Assembly: GCA_905236835.1 (NCBI GenBank)
Contig: CAJOQY010000128.1
Location: 1 to 14,906 of the forward strand
Reading direction: 5' to 3'
Length of the DNA: 14,906 nucleotides
Source: an uncultured Oscillibacter sp.
GTDB lineage: Bacteria > Bacillota > Clostridia > Oscillospirales > Oscillospiraceae
The translations under genes and the position numbers were made by a program. Of the stretch, positions 1 through 6,276 are shown in pieces. Each line of letters opens with the position of its first letter. Within the stretch, counting starts at the first letter, position 1. Under the pieces are notes generated by a model. It saw only the letters and a list, made by a program, of their open reading frames with translations. It did no database searches and had not been told where the DNA came from.

Positions 1-24
1 CCCCGCCAATACCACAATTTTCAT
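1..24 (-). CDS. 5' end of a gene leaving the window
   Basis: Only eight codons are inside the window, reading MKIVVLAG from an ATG at position 24. A purine-rich stretch (GGGAGAGAAGG) lies about 10 nt upstream on the minus strand. The gene is collinear with rodA and starts 262 bp after the rodA stop. A short basic residue followed by a hydrophobic strand and Ala-Gly is typical of the first beta strand of a nucleotide-binding or ATP-grasp protein. D-alanine-D-alanine ligases often begin this way and would suit a cell-wall context beside rodA. Eight residues cannot decide identity. Confidence 0.55.
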
Positions 25-286
25 GAAAAAACAGCCTTCTCTCCCATACGCGCAGGCGCGTTTTTTGATTCCGTCTCACGCGGAAACGGGATTTTTCTAT
101 CTTGATTGAATTTTATATCTCGCCTTATTTTATTCATCTTAGCATATCCCCGTGACGAATACAACCGCTTTTTCCCGTCAGTTTATTCTCAATACGCTTA
201 CAAAAATATCAAATCCGTAACAAATCGGCTGAATTTAGATAAAATATCAACCCGTTTATATAAATTTAATATCAATTTTCGGCCCG
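25..286. other. Intergenic region after rodA
   Basis: No convincing gene is seen here. The region is AT-rich and has a small G+C inverted repeat (CGCG-CAGG-CGCG) at about 44-55, followed by six T's on the plus strand. No plus-strand gene precedes it, so a terminator role is doubtful. A 12-mer TCACGCGGAAAC at 76-87 recurs at 11240-11251 in another intergenic region. The 5' leader of the gene at the left edge must lie here. Confidence 0.5.
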
Positions 287-1444
287 CTAACGTCGGATTG
301 TCGTGATTGATCGCATTTTTATGCCGGATACAATGCCCATCGCGGCGAAAAGCGTCAACAACGACGAGCCGCCATAACTGAAAAACGGAAGCGTAATGCC
401 AATCACGGGCATGACAAATAAACACATGCCAATATTAATTATCGTCTGGAAAATCAGCATGGACGCCATGCCGATACAGACGCAGCAGTAAAAAGGCGAC
501 TGGGCGTTTCGGGCGATTAATAAAATTCGCAAAATAATCGCGAGTAATAATATCATCATGCCGAGACAGCCGAATAATCCCAATTCCTCCCCGCAGACGG
601 AAAAAATAAAATCCGTAAAGCGCGCCGGAAGAGACGCCTGTGACAGGCTTTGCGTCTGCGTCCCGTTCATATAGCCCTGCCCGAACAGGCCGCCGGAGCC
701 GAGCGCGAGCATACTGCGATGCTGATGCCATCCGCGACCCAATTCGTCATAACTATGATCAAATACGACGATAAAGCGTTCTTTCTGATACATGGGGATC
801 AAATCCATCCGCCACGCGGCATACGCGCCGCCGCCCATCCCGGCGAATAATAACAAGAACCAGCGCAAAGCGAACCCGGCTCCGAACGCCATGCAGATAA
901 ATATAAAGAAAAACACAAGGGCGTTTCCCATGTCATGCGAGATGATCACATATAAGCCCATTAAAGCCAGCGCGTGAAACGCGGTCTGAAACGCCGCGCT
1001 GAACGATCGGAGATCATGCTTTTCCTCTCTCAGCCACGCCATCTGCCAAGCCAATAATAAAACATAGGTAATTTTCACCACTTCCGCCGGACCAATCGAA
1101 ATGGGAATGCCGGGGAAACGGAGCCATGCCGTGTTGCCGACTTCCTCTTCCCCAATGCCCAGCGGCGTTAATAATAATAATATCAGCGTGATATTAAATC
1201 CCAATATCCATCGCCATTTCCGCATTAAATGCTCCAAATCCACCCGCGCGATGATAAAATACGCGAGAACGCCAAGAATCAGCGCGACCGCCTGAACAAT
1301 CACGCTTCGATTTCCGCCCCTGTAGCGCGTGGCGCTGTAAATCAATATTAACCCGTATACCGAACTGACCACGCACAGACCCAATAATATTAAATCCGCC
1401 TGCTGGAAAGAATCCCTGAGATTCCATCTGGTACGATTCAGCAC
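287..1444 (-). CDS. rodA: SEDS peptidoglycan glycosyltransferase, RodA type
   Basis: This is a 385-aa multi-pass membrane protein of the SEDS family, which polymerises lipid II into glycan strands, RodA for elongation and FtsW for division. Visible family marks are GNTAWLRFPGIPISIGPAEVVK (residues 103-124) in place of the usual GA-RW-QPSE-K segment, GSGGLFGQGY (249-258), TDFIF (277-281) and the C-terminal NIGM...PVIGITLPFFSYGGSSLL (337-363). Length fits RodA. The start is GTG, supported by a GGAGGG Shine-Dalgarno six bases upstream; no better ATG is present. Oddities are RFTDFIF where RodA proteins usually have a His before TDFIF, and PAE where PSE is usual. The gene is transcribed alone after the cassette terminator, probably from the promoter at 1484-1512. 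FtsW or SpoVE is possible, but the short loops favour RodA. Confidence 0.9.
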   Translation of the reverse strand: MLNRTRWNLRDSFQQADLILLGLCVVSSVYGLILIYSATRYRGGNRSVIVQAVALILGVLAYFIIARVDLEHLMRKWRWILGFNITLILLLLTPLGIGEEEVGNTAWLRFPGIPISIGPAEVVKITYVLLLAWQMAWLREEKHDLRSFSAAFQTAFHALALMGLYVIISHDMGNALVFFFIFICMAFGAGFALRWFLLLFAGMGGGAYAAWRMDLIPMYQKERFIVVFDHSYDELGRGWHQHRSMLALGSGGLFGQGYMNGTQTQSLSQASLPARFTDFIFSVCGEELGLFGCLGMMILLLAIILRILLIARNAQSPFYCCVCIGMASMLIFQTIINIGMCLFVMPVIGITLPFFSYGGSSLLTLFAAMGIVSGIKMRSITTIRR

Positions 1445-1483
1445 AGCGGTCCCTCCTTTCCGTCACTGCCAAAATCACGCTTT

Positions 1484-1512
1484 ATGTTATCCCATTTTCC
1501 GTATTTTTGCAA
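1484..1512 (-). promoter_or_regulatory. Candidate sigma-70 type promoter of rodA
   Basis: On the minus strand TTGCAA (1507-1512) and TAACAT (1484-1489) are separated by 17 bp. Each matches the consensus at four of six positions. The -10 box ends about 39 nt before the GTG start. It lies between the terminator of the upstream cassette and the rodA ribosome binding site, where a promoter is expected. Confidence 0.45.
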
Positions 1513-1570
1513 CAGGCTTTTTTATAAATCCGCTCTGATCTCTTTCCGGTTCATTTTCCTTTTTGATATA

Positions 1571-1658
1571 AAAAACCTCCGTTTTGCGTTCTTTCGCGAA
1601 AAATAAGCGCTTATCCGCTCTTATTATCACGCAAATCCTCGCAAATCAGGAGGTTTTT
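1571..1658 (-). terminator. Large branched stem-loop terminator after the TPR gene
   Basis: An outer 10-bp stem pairs 1571-1580 (AAAAACCTCC) with 1649-1658 (GGAGGTTTTT). An inner 6-bp stem pairs 1583-1588 (TTTGCG) with 1640-1645 (CGCAAA). The enclosed loop holds two short palindromes, TTTCGCGAAA (1592-1601) and ATAAGCGCTTAT (1603-1614). Read on the minus strand the right arm runs into six U's, which fits an intrinsic terminator closing the cassette. The A-tract on the other side means it could also act on the plus strand. It is larger and more branched than an ordinary terminator. Confidence 0.6.
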
Positions 1659-1701
1659 CCGTTCTCGTTTTTCTCTCGTCAGTTCCGCGATTGATGAAAT
1701 T

Positions 1702-2559
1702 TCACATTTTGATTTTACGCCGCGTCCATTTTTTACGCTGTCCGCGCCGTCCACGCCGTTTGGATTGCTTGCGCTGTTCCCGTTTGTTTTGCTTCCGGGG
1801 ATACTTCCAATATTTCAACAAATGCAAAGCACGACGGGTATTATTGGCCCGTTTTACCTGATATGGAAATTTTTTATACAGCGCAAGCGCTTCTTGGAAA
1901 TACGCTTTCGCGGCGGAACGGTGATTTTGTCGCCATTCAAACAGTCCCAAATTATAACACGTCGTCGCCAAATCCGGTTCAAAAGCGGCGGGATTCTCTT
2001 TTGCCAGACGCCGCCGTATCTCCAACGCCTCTTGATAATACCGCTCCGCTTCATCCATTCGGTTTGTGTCAGACAGCAAATTCCCCAGATTGTTACACGT
2101 CCCCGCCAAATCCGGTTCAAAAGCGGCGGGATTCTCTTTTGCCAGACGCCGCCATATCTCCAACGCCTCTTGATAATACCGCTCCGCTTCATCTATCCGG
2201 TTTGTGTCAGACAGCAAATTCCCCAGATAAATTTTTACGGCTCCAAGATTCCGCTCGTCGGATTCATCCGGATTAGGAATAGATTGAAATATATCTTCCA
2301 GCCAGCGCCCCAGTTCAATCCCTTTCGCGTACAGGTGGTGTTTCCTCATAAAACTAAGATAATCAAACAAGGATTCCGGTTCCACATTGAAATTTTTCAC
2401 CAGCCACCGGATTTCCTCATAATAAAACAGCAGTTCTGAAATCGTATCGTTTGTGATGCCGGTTTCTTTCAATATCCGGATTTTCTCCTGATTTTCGTGA
2501 ATACGCGCTTTTGCTTCTTCCGCGGTTTCCGGAATGATTTTTGATGCCGTATTTGTCAT
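1702..2559 (-). CDS. TPR protein with strongly basic C-terminal tail
   Basis: This is a 285-aa soluble protein. Residues 1-105 are helical and charged, without a recognised family. Residues 112-157 and 158-203 are two nearly identical 46-residue tetratricopeptide-type repeats (LGNLLSDTNR, DEAERYYQEALEI, RRLAKENPAAFEPDL). A diverged third repeat begins at 204. Residues 252-285 form a tail with 19 Lys or Arg in 34 positions, which could contact nucleic acid or membrane. The ORF can be opened at a TTG at 2568, but that codon directly abuts AGGAGG. The ATG at 2559 has the same AGGAGG at ten bases and is chosen. It begins five bases after the stop of the DUF4062/TIR-like gene, so translation is probably coupled. 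TPRs scaffold protein-protein contacts, so a sensor or adaptor role for the neighbouring domain is inferred, not shown. Confidence 0.85.
   Translation of the reverse strand: MTNTASKIIPETAEEAKARIHENQEKIRILKETGITNDTISELLFYYEEIRWLVKNFNVEPESLFDYLSFMRKHHLYAKGIELGRWLEDIFQSIPNPDESDERNLGAVKIYLGNLLSDTNRIDEAERYYQEALEIWRRLAKENPAAFEPDLAGTCNNLGNLLSDTNRMDEAERYYQEALEIRRRLAKENPAAFEPDLATTCYNLGLFEWRQNHRSAAKAYFQEALALYKKFPYQVKRANNTRRALHLLKYWKYPRKQNKREQRKQSKRRGRRGQRKKWTRRKIKM
1966..2228 (-). repeat. Near-identical tandem repeat encoding two TPR units
   Basis: Positions 1966-2090 and 2104-2228 align with a period of 138 bp (46 codons). I count only three differences in 125 bp. Two synonymous-looking TPR units this similar at DNA level point to recent duplication or ongoing slippage. 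The third, downstream unit is much more diverged. Confidence 0.9.
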
Positions 2560-2564
2560 ACCAG

Positions 2565-3074
2565 TCAAACCTCCTTTCCGCGGAATGGACTAATGCTGTC
2601 CCAAGCCGCGCGAATCGCGTCTTGCTGTATCGTCATTTTAATGTTATCCAGATTTTCAAATGTTTCGTAATAATGCTTTAATCCTTCCAAGCGGCGTTTG
2701 AAATTCGTGACGCTCTGATCTTCTTTATCCATATCCGCGACTTGGCGGAAATATGTATGAATTTCCGGCGTTCCGTGAGCTTTAAAATGTCTCCATGCCA
2801 CTTCAAATTCTTCTGTTGTCCTCTCTCCAATCGCGTTTCCGACCATCAGATAAAAATAGTCGCTCTCCTGAATATGCTGATTATAAAAATCCTGTGAACC
2901 TTGCGGGGTCATCGCTTTGGATAATGTTTCCGCCGAGGACAGCCACAAATAAACGCCCCGGTCTATAAACAGATTATTCAGCGTCAGTATATGAAATCCC
3001 AGTTCCATGCGTTCCCGCTTAAATTCCACAACAGATGAAGCGAGAAAGAGTTTAATTTTTATAATTTCGTTCAT
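2565..3074 (-). CDS. Standalone DUF4062/TIR-like domain protein
   Basis: This 169-aa protein appears to be one alpha/beta domain and little else. The N-terminus IKLFLASSVVEFKRER (7-22) has the beta strand, Ser-Ser turn and Glu-Arg helix of DUF4062-type domains. Those belong to the TIR/nucleoside-deoxyribosyltransferase-like sensor-effector domains found at the front of STAND and TPR proteins. Further core segments are YNQHIQESDYFYLMVG (64-79), TTEEFEVAW (86-94, acidic residues near the expected active-site edge) and IHTYFR (105-110). In related proteins such a domain is commonly fused to a repeat region; here the repeats are in the next gene, whose ribosome site lies across this stop codon. 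Start ATG at 3074 has only a weak GGGG upstream. The enzymatic activity (NAD or nucleotide processing) is a guess from fold resemblance. No transmembrane segment is seen. Confidence 0.75.
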   Translation of the reverse strand: MNEIIKIKLFLASSVVEFKRERMELGFHILTLNNLFIDRGVYLWLSSAETLSKAMTPQGSQDFYNQHIQESDYFYLMVGNAIGERTTEEFEVAWRHFKAHGTPEIHTYFRQVADMDKEDQSVTNFKRRLEGLKHYYETFENLDNIKMTIQQDAIRAAWDSISPFRGKEV

Positions 3075-3189
3075 CTATACAACCCCAATTTTCCAATGAT
3101 TCAGGATTCTTAATAGACAGTATACGAAACAACCGGGAAGCCTGTCCGGAATCCCCGGCATTGATACGGGTAACAATATCCGCGCTCAT
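3052..3189 (-). CDS. Possible 45-aa ORF inside the cassette
   Basis: Between the SLATT-like gene and the DUF4062/TIR-like gene an ATG at 3189 opens 45 codons, overlapping the next gene by 23 bp. The product begins MSADIVTRINAGDSGQASRL and continues through NPESLENWG. The INAGDSGQ segment loosely recalls small adaptor regions of conflict proteins, but this is an impression only. There is no clear Shine-Dalgarno sequence. It could be a real small protein, a remnant of a longer one, or chance. Confidence 0.3.
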   Translation of the reverse strand: MSADIVTRINAGDSGQASRLFRILSIKNPESLENWGCIDERNYKN

Positions 3190-3205
3190 ATTAGATACAG
3201 GCTGA

Positions 3206-3784
3206 TTAGTTGCGCGGACTGGCGTCTATTTTTTCCGCTAACATCCGCCAGCCGCCGTTTTCCTTGGCAAGTTCTTTTTCGCATACGCGAATTAACAGGG
3301 CGTCTTTTTCCGCCTGCGTCCCTTTTTCAAAATCTTCCACGTTATTGAAATAAAAATACAGAGTACGCAAAAGATTTTCACGGGTATCGCGATAAGTCAG
3401 CCACAAATCTTTATAGTTATTGAGGGCGAGATACGCGTTGATTCCCGTGACGGACGCGCCCAGAAGCGTGATAACAAATCTGACGCCAAGCAGGGGAAAA
3501 CCGGTCCAAAGATTTTCGTCCGCAAGTACCGTGATAACCGGAATCGCCGCGCCTAAAATAATCGACGCCGTCATATATTGATAAAATTTCTTTTTATTTT
3601 TCCGGCTTGCCTTGCTGTAATAATCCATCTGGCTTACCACGCGGTTAGTAATATAATTCCGCGTCTTGTCATCTTTGACTTCAGAAATAAAAGAATTTAA
3701 CTCACGATTCCGAATATTGTCCGCCGTTATTTTTTGTCCCTCATTCGGAGCGGCTGTCGTCTGAGCCTCTTGATGATTTTCCAT
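3206..3784 (-). CDS. SLATT/DUF4231-like two-helix membrane protein
   Basis: This 192-aa protein has a polar N-terminus (1-40). RVVSQMDYYSKASRKNKKKF (48-67) is the polar helix that precedes the membrane region in DUF4231/SLATT proteins. Two transmembrane segments follow at about 68-88 (YMTASIILGAAIPVITVLA) and 98-118 (LLGVRFVITLLGASVTGINAY). After them come a long polar helix (LWLTYRDTRENLLRTLYFY, 127-145) and a C-terminal motif CEKELAKENGGW (168-179). SLATT proteins are predicted pore-forming effectors in nucleotide-centred conflict systems. The reading frame extends to a TTG at 3844, but that TTG is the first triplet of a perfect TTGACA -35 box. The ATG at 3784, with AAAGGCGG nine bases upstream, is therefore chosen. 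It is first in a cassette with the DUF4062/TIR-like and TPR genes. Confidence 0.8.
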   Translation of the reverse strand: MENHQEAQTTAAPNEGQKITADNIRNRELNSFISEVKDDKTRNYITNRVVSQMDYYSKASRKNKKKFYQYMTASIILGAAIPVITVLADENLWTGFPLLGVRFVITLLGASVTGINAYLALNNYKDLWLTYRDTRENLLRTLYFYFNNVEDFEKGTQAEKDALLIRVCEKELAKENGGWRMLAEKIDASPRN

Positions 3785-3814
3785 AATCCCATCCGCCTTT
3801 CGCTGTTTGCGTAT

Positions 3815-3844
3815 AGTATATGACAAAAAGTGAGTTTCTGTCAA
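3815..3844 (-). promoter_or_regulatory. Near-consensus promoter of the SLATT cassette
   Basis: On the minus strand TTGACA (3839-3844, perfect) is followed after 18 bp by TATACT (3815-3820, five of six). Transcription would begin near 3808, leaving a short leader of about 24 nt before the ATG at 3784. It sits about 45 bp after the ispE stop, so the cassette does not depend on readthrough. Confidence 0.75.
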
Positions 3845-3888
3845 GAATCCGCCGCGTTTATATGAAAGATTTATATTATATTTTTATA

Positions 3889-4794
3889 TTATATATTCTC
3901 AATTCCGCGCGGCGTGACGACAAACACCGCCCGATAATCACGGCGCAACGCGTCCGCCGCCTGATTCGCGGCTGTATGATCGGAAAATAATCCGAATACG
4001 GCGGGACCGGATCCGCTCATCGCCGCCCCCAGCGCGCCGGATTTTAACAATTGATTTTTTATCTTAAATATAGCTTTATAATCATCCTCATCCGGCAAAG
4101 CATATTCAAATACGTTCTGAATCCGCGCCGCGATCTTGCGCAAATCGCCGTTTTGAATCGCGTCGGCCATGCCGGATATGTCCGGGCGTCGCGGGAATTG
4201 TAATTTTATATCATCCGCCAGCGCGAATAATTTCGGCGTCGGGATACCGAAATCAGGCTTACAGATCACGAAATAACAGTCCGGGAGCGGCGGCAGACGG
4301 GTTAAAATCTCGCCGCGCCCTTCCGCGATCGCCGTCCCGCCTTGGATACAAAACGGTATATCGCTTCCGATTTCCAGTCCGATCGTTTCCAGTTGTTTGA
4401 TCGGCATGGACGGCGCGTATATTTGGCGCAGTAATCGCAACAAGGCGGCGACATCGGCGGAGCCGCCGCCCAATCCGGCGTAAGCGGGCGTGGATTTGCG
4501 CAATATCACGCGCAGTCTGGGCATGGGAAAGCCAATCGCGCGGAAAAACGCGATTGCCGCCCGTTCTTCCAGACTTATATAATCCGCCGGGAAATTCATT
4601 TCCCCGGATTCCAGTATCAATTTTTTATTACAATTCCCGCCGGATTCTTCCGGCGTTTCCTCCAGTATTATCTCATCCGACAGGGAAACGGTCTGCATGA
4701 TCATATACATATCATGAAAGCCGTCGCCGCGCCGTCTGAGAATATCCAAAGCAAGATTGATTTTCGCCGGAGCGGTTTCGGCCCATCGTTTCAT
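3889..4794 (-). CDS. ispE: 4-diphosphocytidyl-2-C-methyl-D-erythritol kinase
   Basis: This is a cytoplasmic GHMP-family kinase that phosphorylates the 2-hydroxyl of CDP-methylerythritol with ATP, in the non-mevalonate (MEP) isoprenoid pathway. At 301 aa it has normal length. Seen are PAKINLALDI (9-18, with Lys11), the ATP-binding PAYAGLGGGSADVAALL (103-119), IGSDIPFCIQGG (142-153, with the catalytic-type Asp145) and the C-terminal AMSGSGPAVFGLF (258-270). The ATG at 4794 has a weak purine-rich site (ACGGGGAAA) upstream. The gap to the preceding DUF1015 gene is almost entirely A and T. The gene is complete, with no missing key residue. Confidence 0.97.
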   Translation of the reverse strand: MKRWAETAPAKINLALDILRRRGDGFHDMYMIMQTVSLSDEIILEETPEESGGNCNKKLILESGEMNFPADYISLEERAAIAFFRAIGFPMPRLRVILRKSTPAYAGLGGGSADVAALLRLLRQIYAPSMPIKQLETIGLEIGSDIPFCIQGGTAIAEGRGEILTRLPPLPDCYFVICKPDFGIPTPKLFALADDIKLQFPRRPDISGMADAIQNGDLRKIAARIQNVFEYALPDEDDYKAIFKIKNQLLKSGALGAAMSGSGPAVFGLFSDHTAANQAADALRRDYRAVFVVTPRGIENI

Positions 4795-4859
4795 GTCAAT
4801 TTCCCCGTTTCCCTGTTTATAATTTATATTTTATATTTTTATAATTTTTATTTGATCAT

Positions 4860-6209
4860 TCATCGAATTTTCCGGGCTTCGATATAATATCTTTTATCCC
4901 GCGCGTGTCCCATGGAAAATGTTTTGCGCGGCAGTACGCCGTCTTTGATGACGGTCCGGAAAAGCTGATCTTTTCCCATGGCGGGCAGTAAAAAGCCCAT
5001 ACTGTCCGGCTGTTTGGACAAATCCCGGACAACGTCATCCCCGTGGATATAATCAATCTCGCCGCCGTTTTTCGCCGTGTAATCATCCAAAAACGCCTGT
5101 AACGTCCCAACGGCCAGCTGCGCCGTCGGATTTGGAATCACAAATACGCGCTCCTGTCCGGCGTATATCAATTTAATACGATGGGCGTTGCGTCCGTTCA
5201 TATCTTGATTATCCGGATTTTGATCAAGATTATTATCAAAATACGCGCCCGGATAGAATCTCAAAAGCGCGTCGATTAATTTTTCCGGATTGATATTCGA
5301 TACATGACGGTGAATCGGCTCGAATCGCAGGGCGTCGTCATGGAGATTGACGATTTCCACAAGCGCGTATCTCGCCGGTAATAATTTCCATTCGGATTCC
5401 GGCGTGATTTTTTTGAGATCCTCATAACATTGTTTCGCCGTCGCCAATGAGTGATTGCCGTCCCCGACGGCGAATAATAACGGCGATATATCCTCGCCGT
5501 CCGGATTATTATCAAGCCCGTATTTGCGCGCCTGTTCGTCCGGATCGCGCAAAAATTCCAGCGCGTCCGCGACATGGCTGATTTGCGCGTCCGTCAGTTT
5601 CCAGCCTTTTACAGACCCGCCGCCCCAGCGTAACGGGAATTGATATAATAATTTCATCTGATTTCCGTCCCGGAACGGGGCAAGCAATTTATCCTCCGGA
5701 TCGTCTATTAATAACATCACATGGGAGATTTCTATTGCCGCGTGTTCCCGGACTTTCACGCGCGGCGGAATCCGGGATAATACCGTCCCTTCCGTGGCGC
5801 GGATCAGCGCGCCGTTTCCGGGCGTGAAATCATAATCCTCCAGATCAATTTTACCGATCAAGCCGTGACGAATTTTCCCGTCCGACTGGACGCGTTCAAG
5901 ATAAATCACGCTGTCCGGAAACAAATCAAAAATATTTTCTTTCAGATCATTTTCCATGGCCTGATTGATATTTTTAATATGCCTGTCCACATCAGGCGCG
6001 CGCAGCCGCGCTTCCGGCAAGATCAAATTCAAAGCCGACGGCGCGTCCCCAACGGTTTTCTCGACGGATCGCCAATATTCCGGCTGTGAGGTAAACTGAT
6101 CGCACGCGACAACCGCCCAGCGCGTCATATCAATATTATTTTTTGGCAGTAATATATCCGCCGGGGAAAAGCCCAGTTTTTGAAATCTCGCGTTTAACAT
6201 TTCATTCAT
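4860..6209 (-). CDS. DUF1015 family protein, possible serine-metabolism enzyme
   Basis: This 449-aa soluble protein is a little longer than the usual DUF1015 length of just over 400. Diagnostic segments are WAVVACDQFTSQPEYW (31-46), RATEGTVLSRIPPRVKVRE (137-155) and FAVGDGNHSLATAKQCYE (246-263). The ATG at 6209 has a strong GGGAGG seven to eight bases upstream. DUF1015 genes in Clostridia are often found near serine-pathway genes. Here the gene upstream encodes a ThrH-type phosphoserine phosphatase, 67 bp away, which agrees with that tendency. Free-serine kinases of the SerK/SbnI kind have been described with a ParB-like fold. Whether this protein shares that activity cannot be decided from the sequence alone. 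Confidence 0.88.
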   Translation of the reverse strand: MNEMLNARFQKLGFSPADILLPKNNIDMTRWAVVACDQFTSQPEYWRSVEKTVGDAPSALNLILPEARLRAPDVDRHIKNINQAMENDLKENIFDLFPDSVIYLERVQSDGKIRHGLIGKIDLEDYDFTPGNGALIRATEGTVLSRIPPRVKVREHAAIEISHVMLLIDDPEDKLLAPFRDGNQMKLLYQFPLRWGGGSVKGWKLTDAQISHVADALEFLRDPDEQARKYGLDNNPDGEDISPLLFAVGDGNHSLATAKQCYEDLKKITPESEWKLLPARYALVEIVNLHDDALRFEPIHRHVSNINPEKLIDALLRFYPGAYFDNNLDQNPDNQDMNGRNAHRIKLIYAGQERVFVIPNPTAQLAVGTLQAFLDDYTAKNGGEIDYIHGDDVVRDLSKQPDSMGFLLPAMGKDQLFRTVIKDGVLPRKTFSMGHARDKRYYIEARKIR

Positions 6210-6276
6210 TGCGTTTCCTCCCGCGATTATAATAAAAATATTAAAAATATTAAAATCAATATAATATTATAATTTA

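Noticed and set aside
44..66. Plus-strand terminator (CGCG hairpin with T-run)
   Set aside because: The stem has only four pairs and no plus-strand gene lies upstream within the window.
1966..2228. Direct repeats that could suggest a CRISPR array
   Set aside because: There are only two units, 138 bp apart, in frame inside a TPR gene; no short palindromic repeats or spacers.
1765..2439. 224-aa open frame on the plus strand
   Set aside because: It is antisense to the TPR gene, its apparent internal repeats only mirror the duplicated TPR DNA, and it has no ribosome site.
2557..2575. Possible frameshift joining the DUF4062/TIR-like and TPR genes
   Set aside because: A good AGGAGG site and an ATG directly after the stop indicate two real, coupled genes.
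1571..3844. Cassette as a transposon or integron
   Set aside because: No transposase or integrase, no terminal inverted repeats and no flanking direct repeats were found by eye at its edges.
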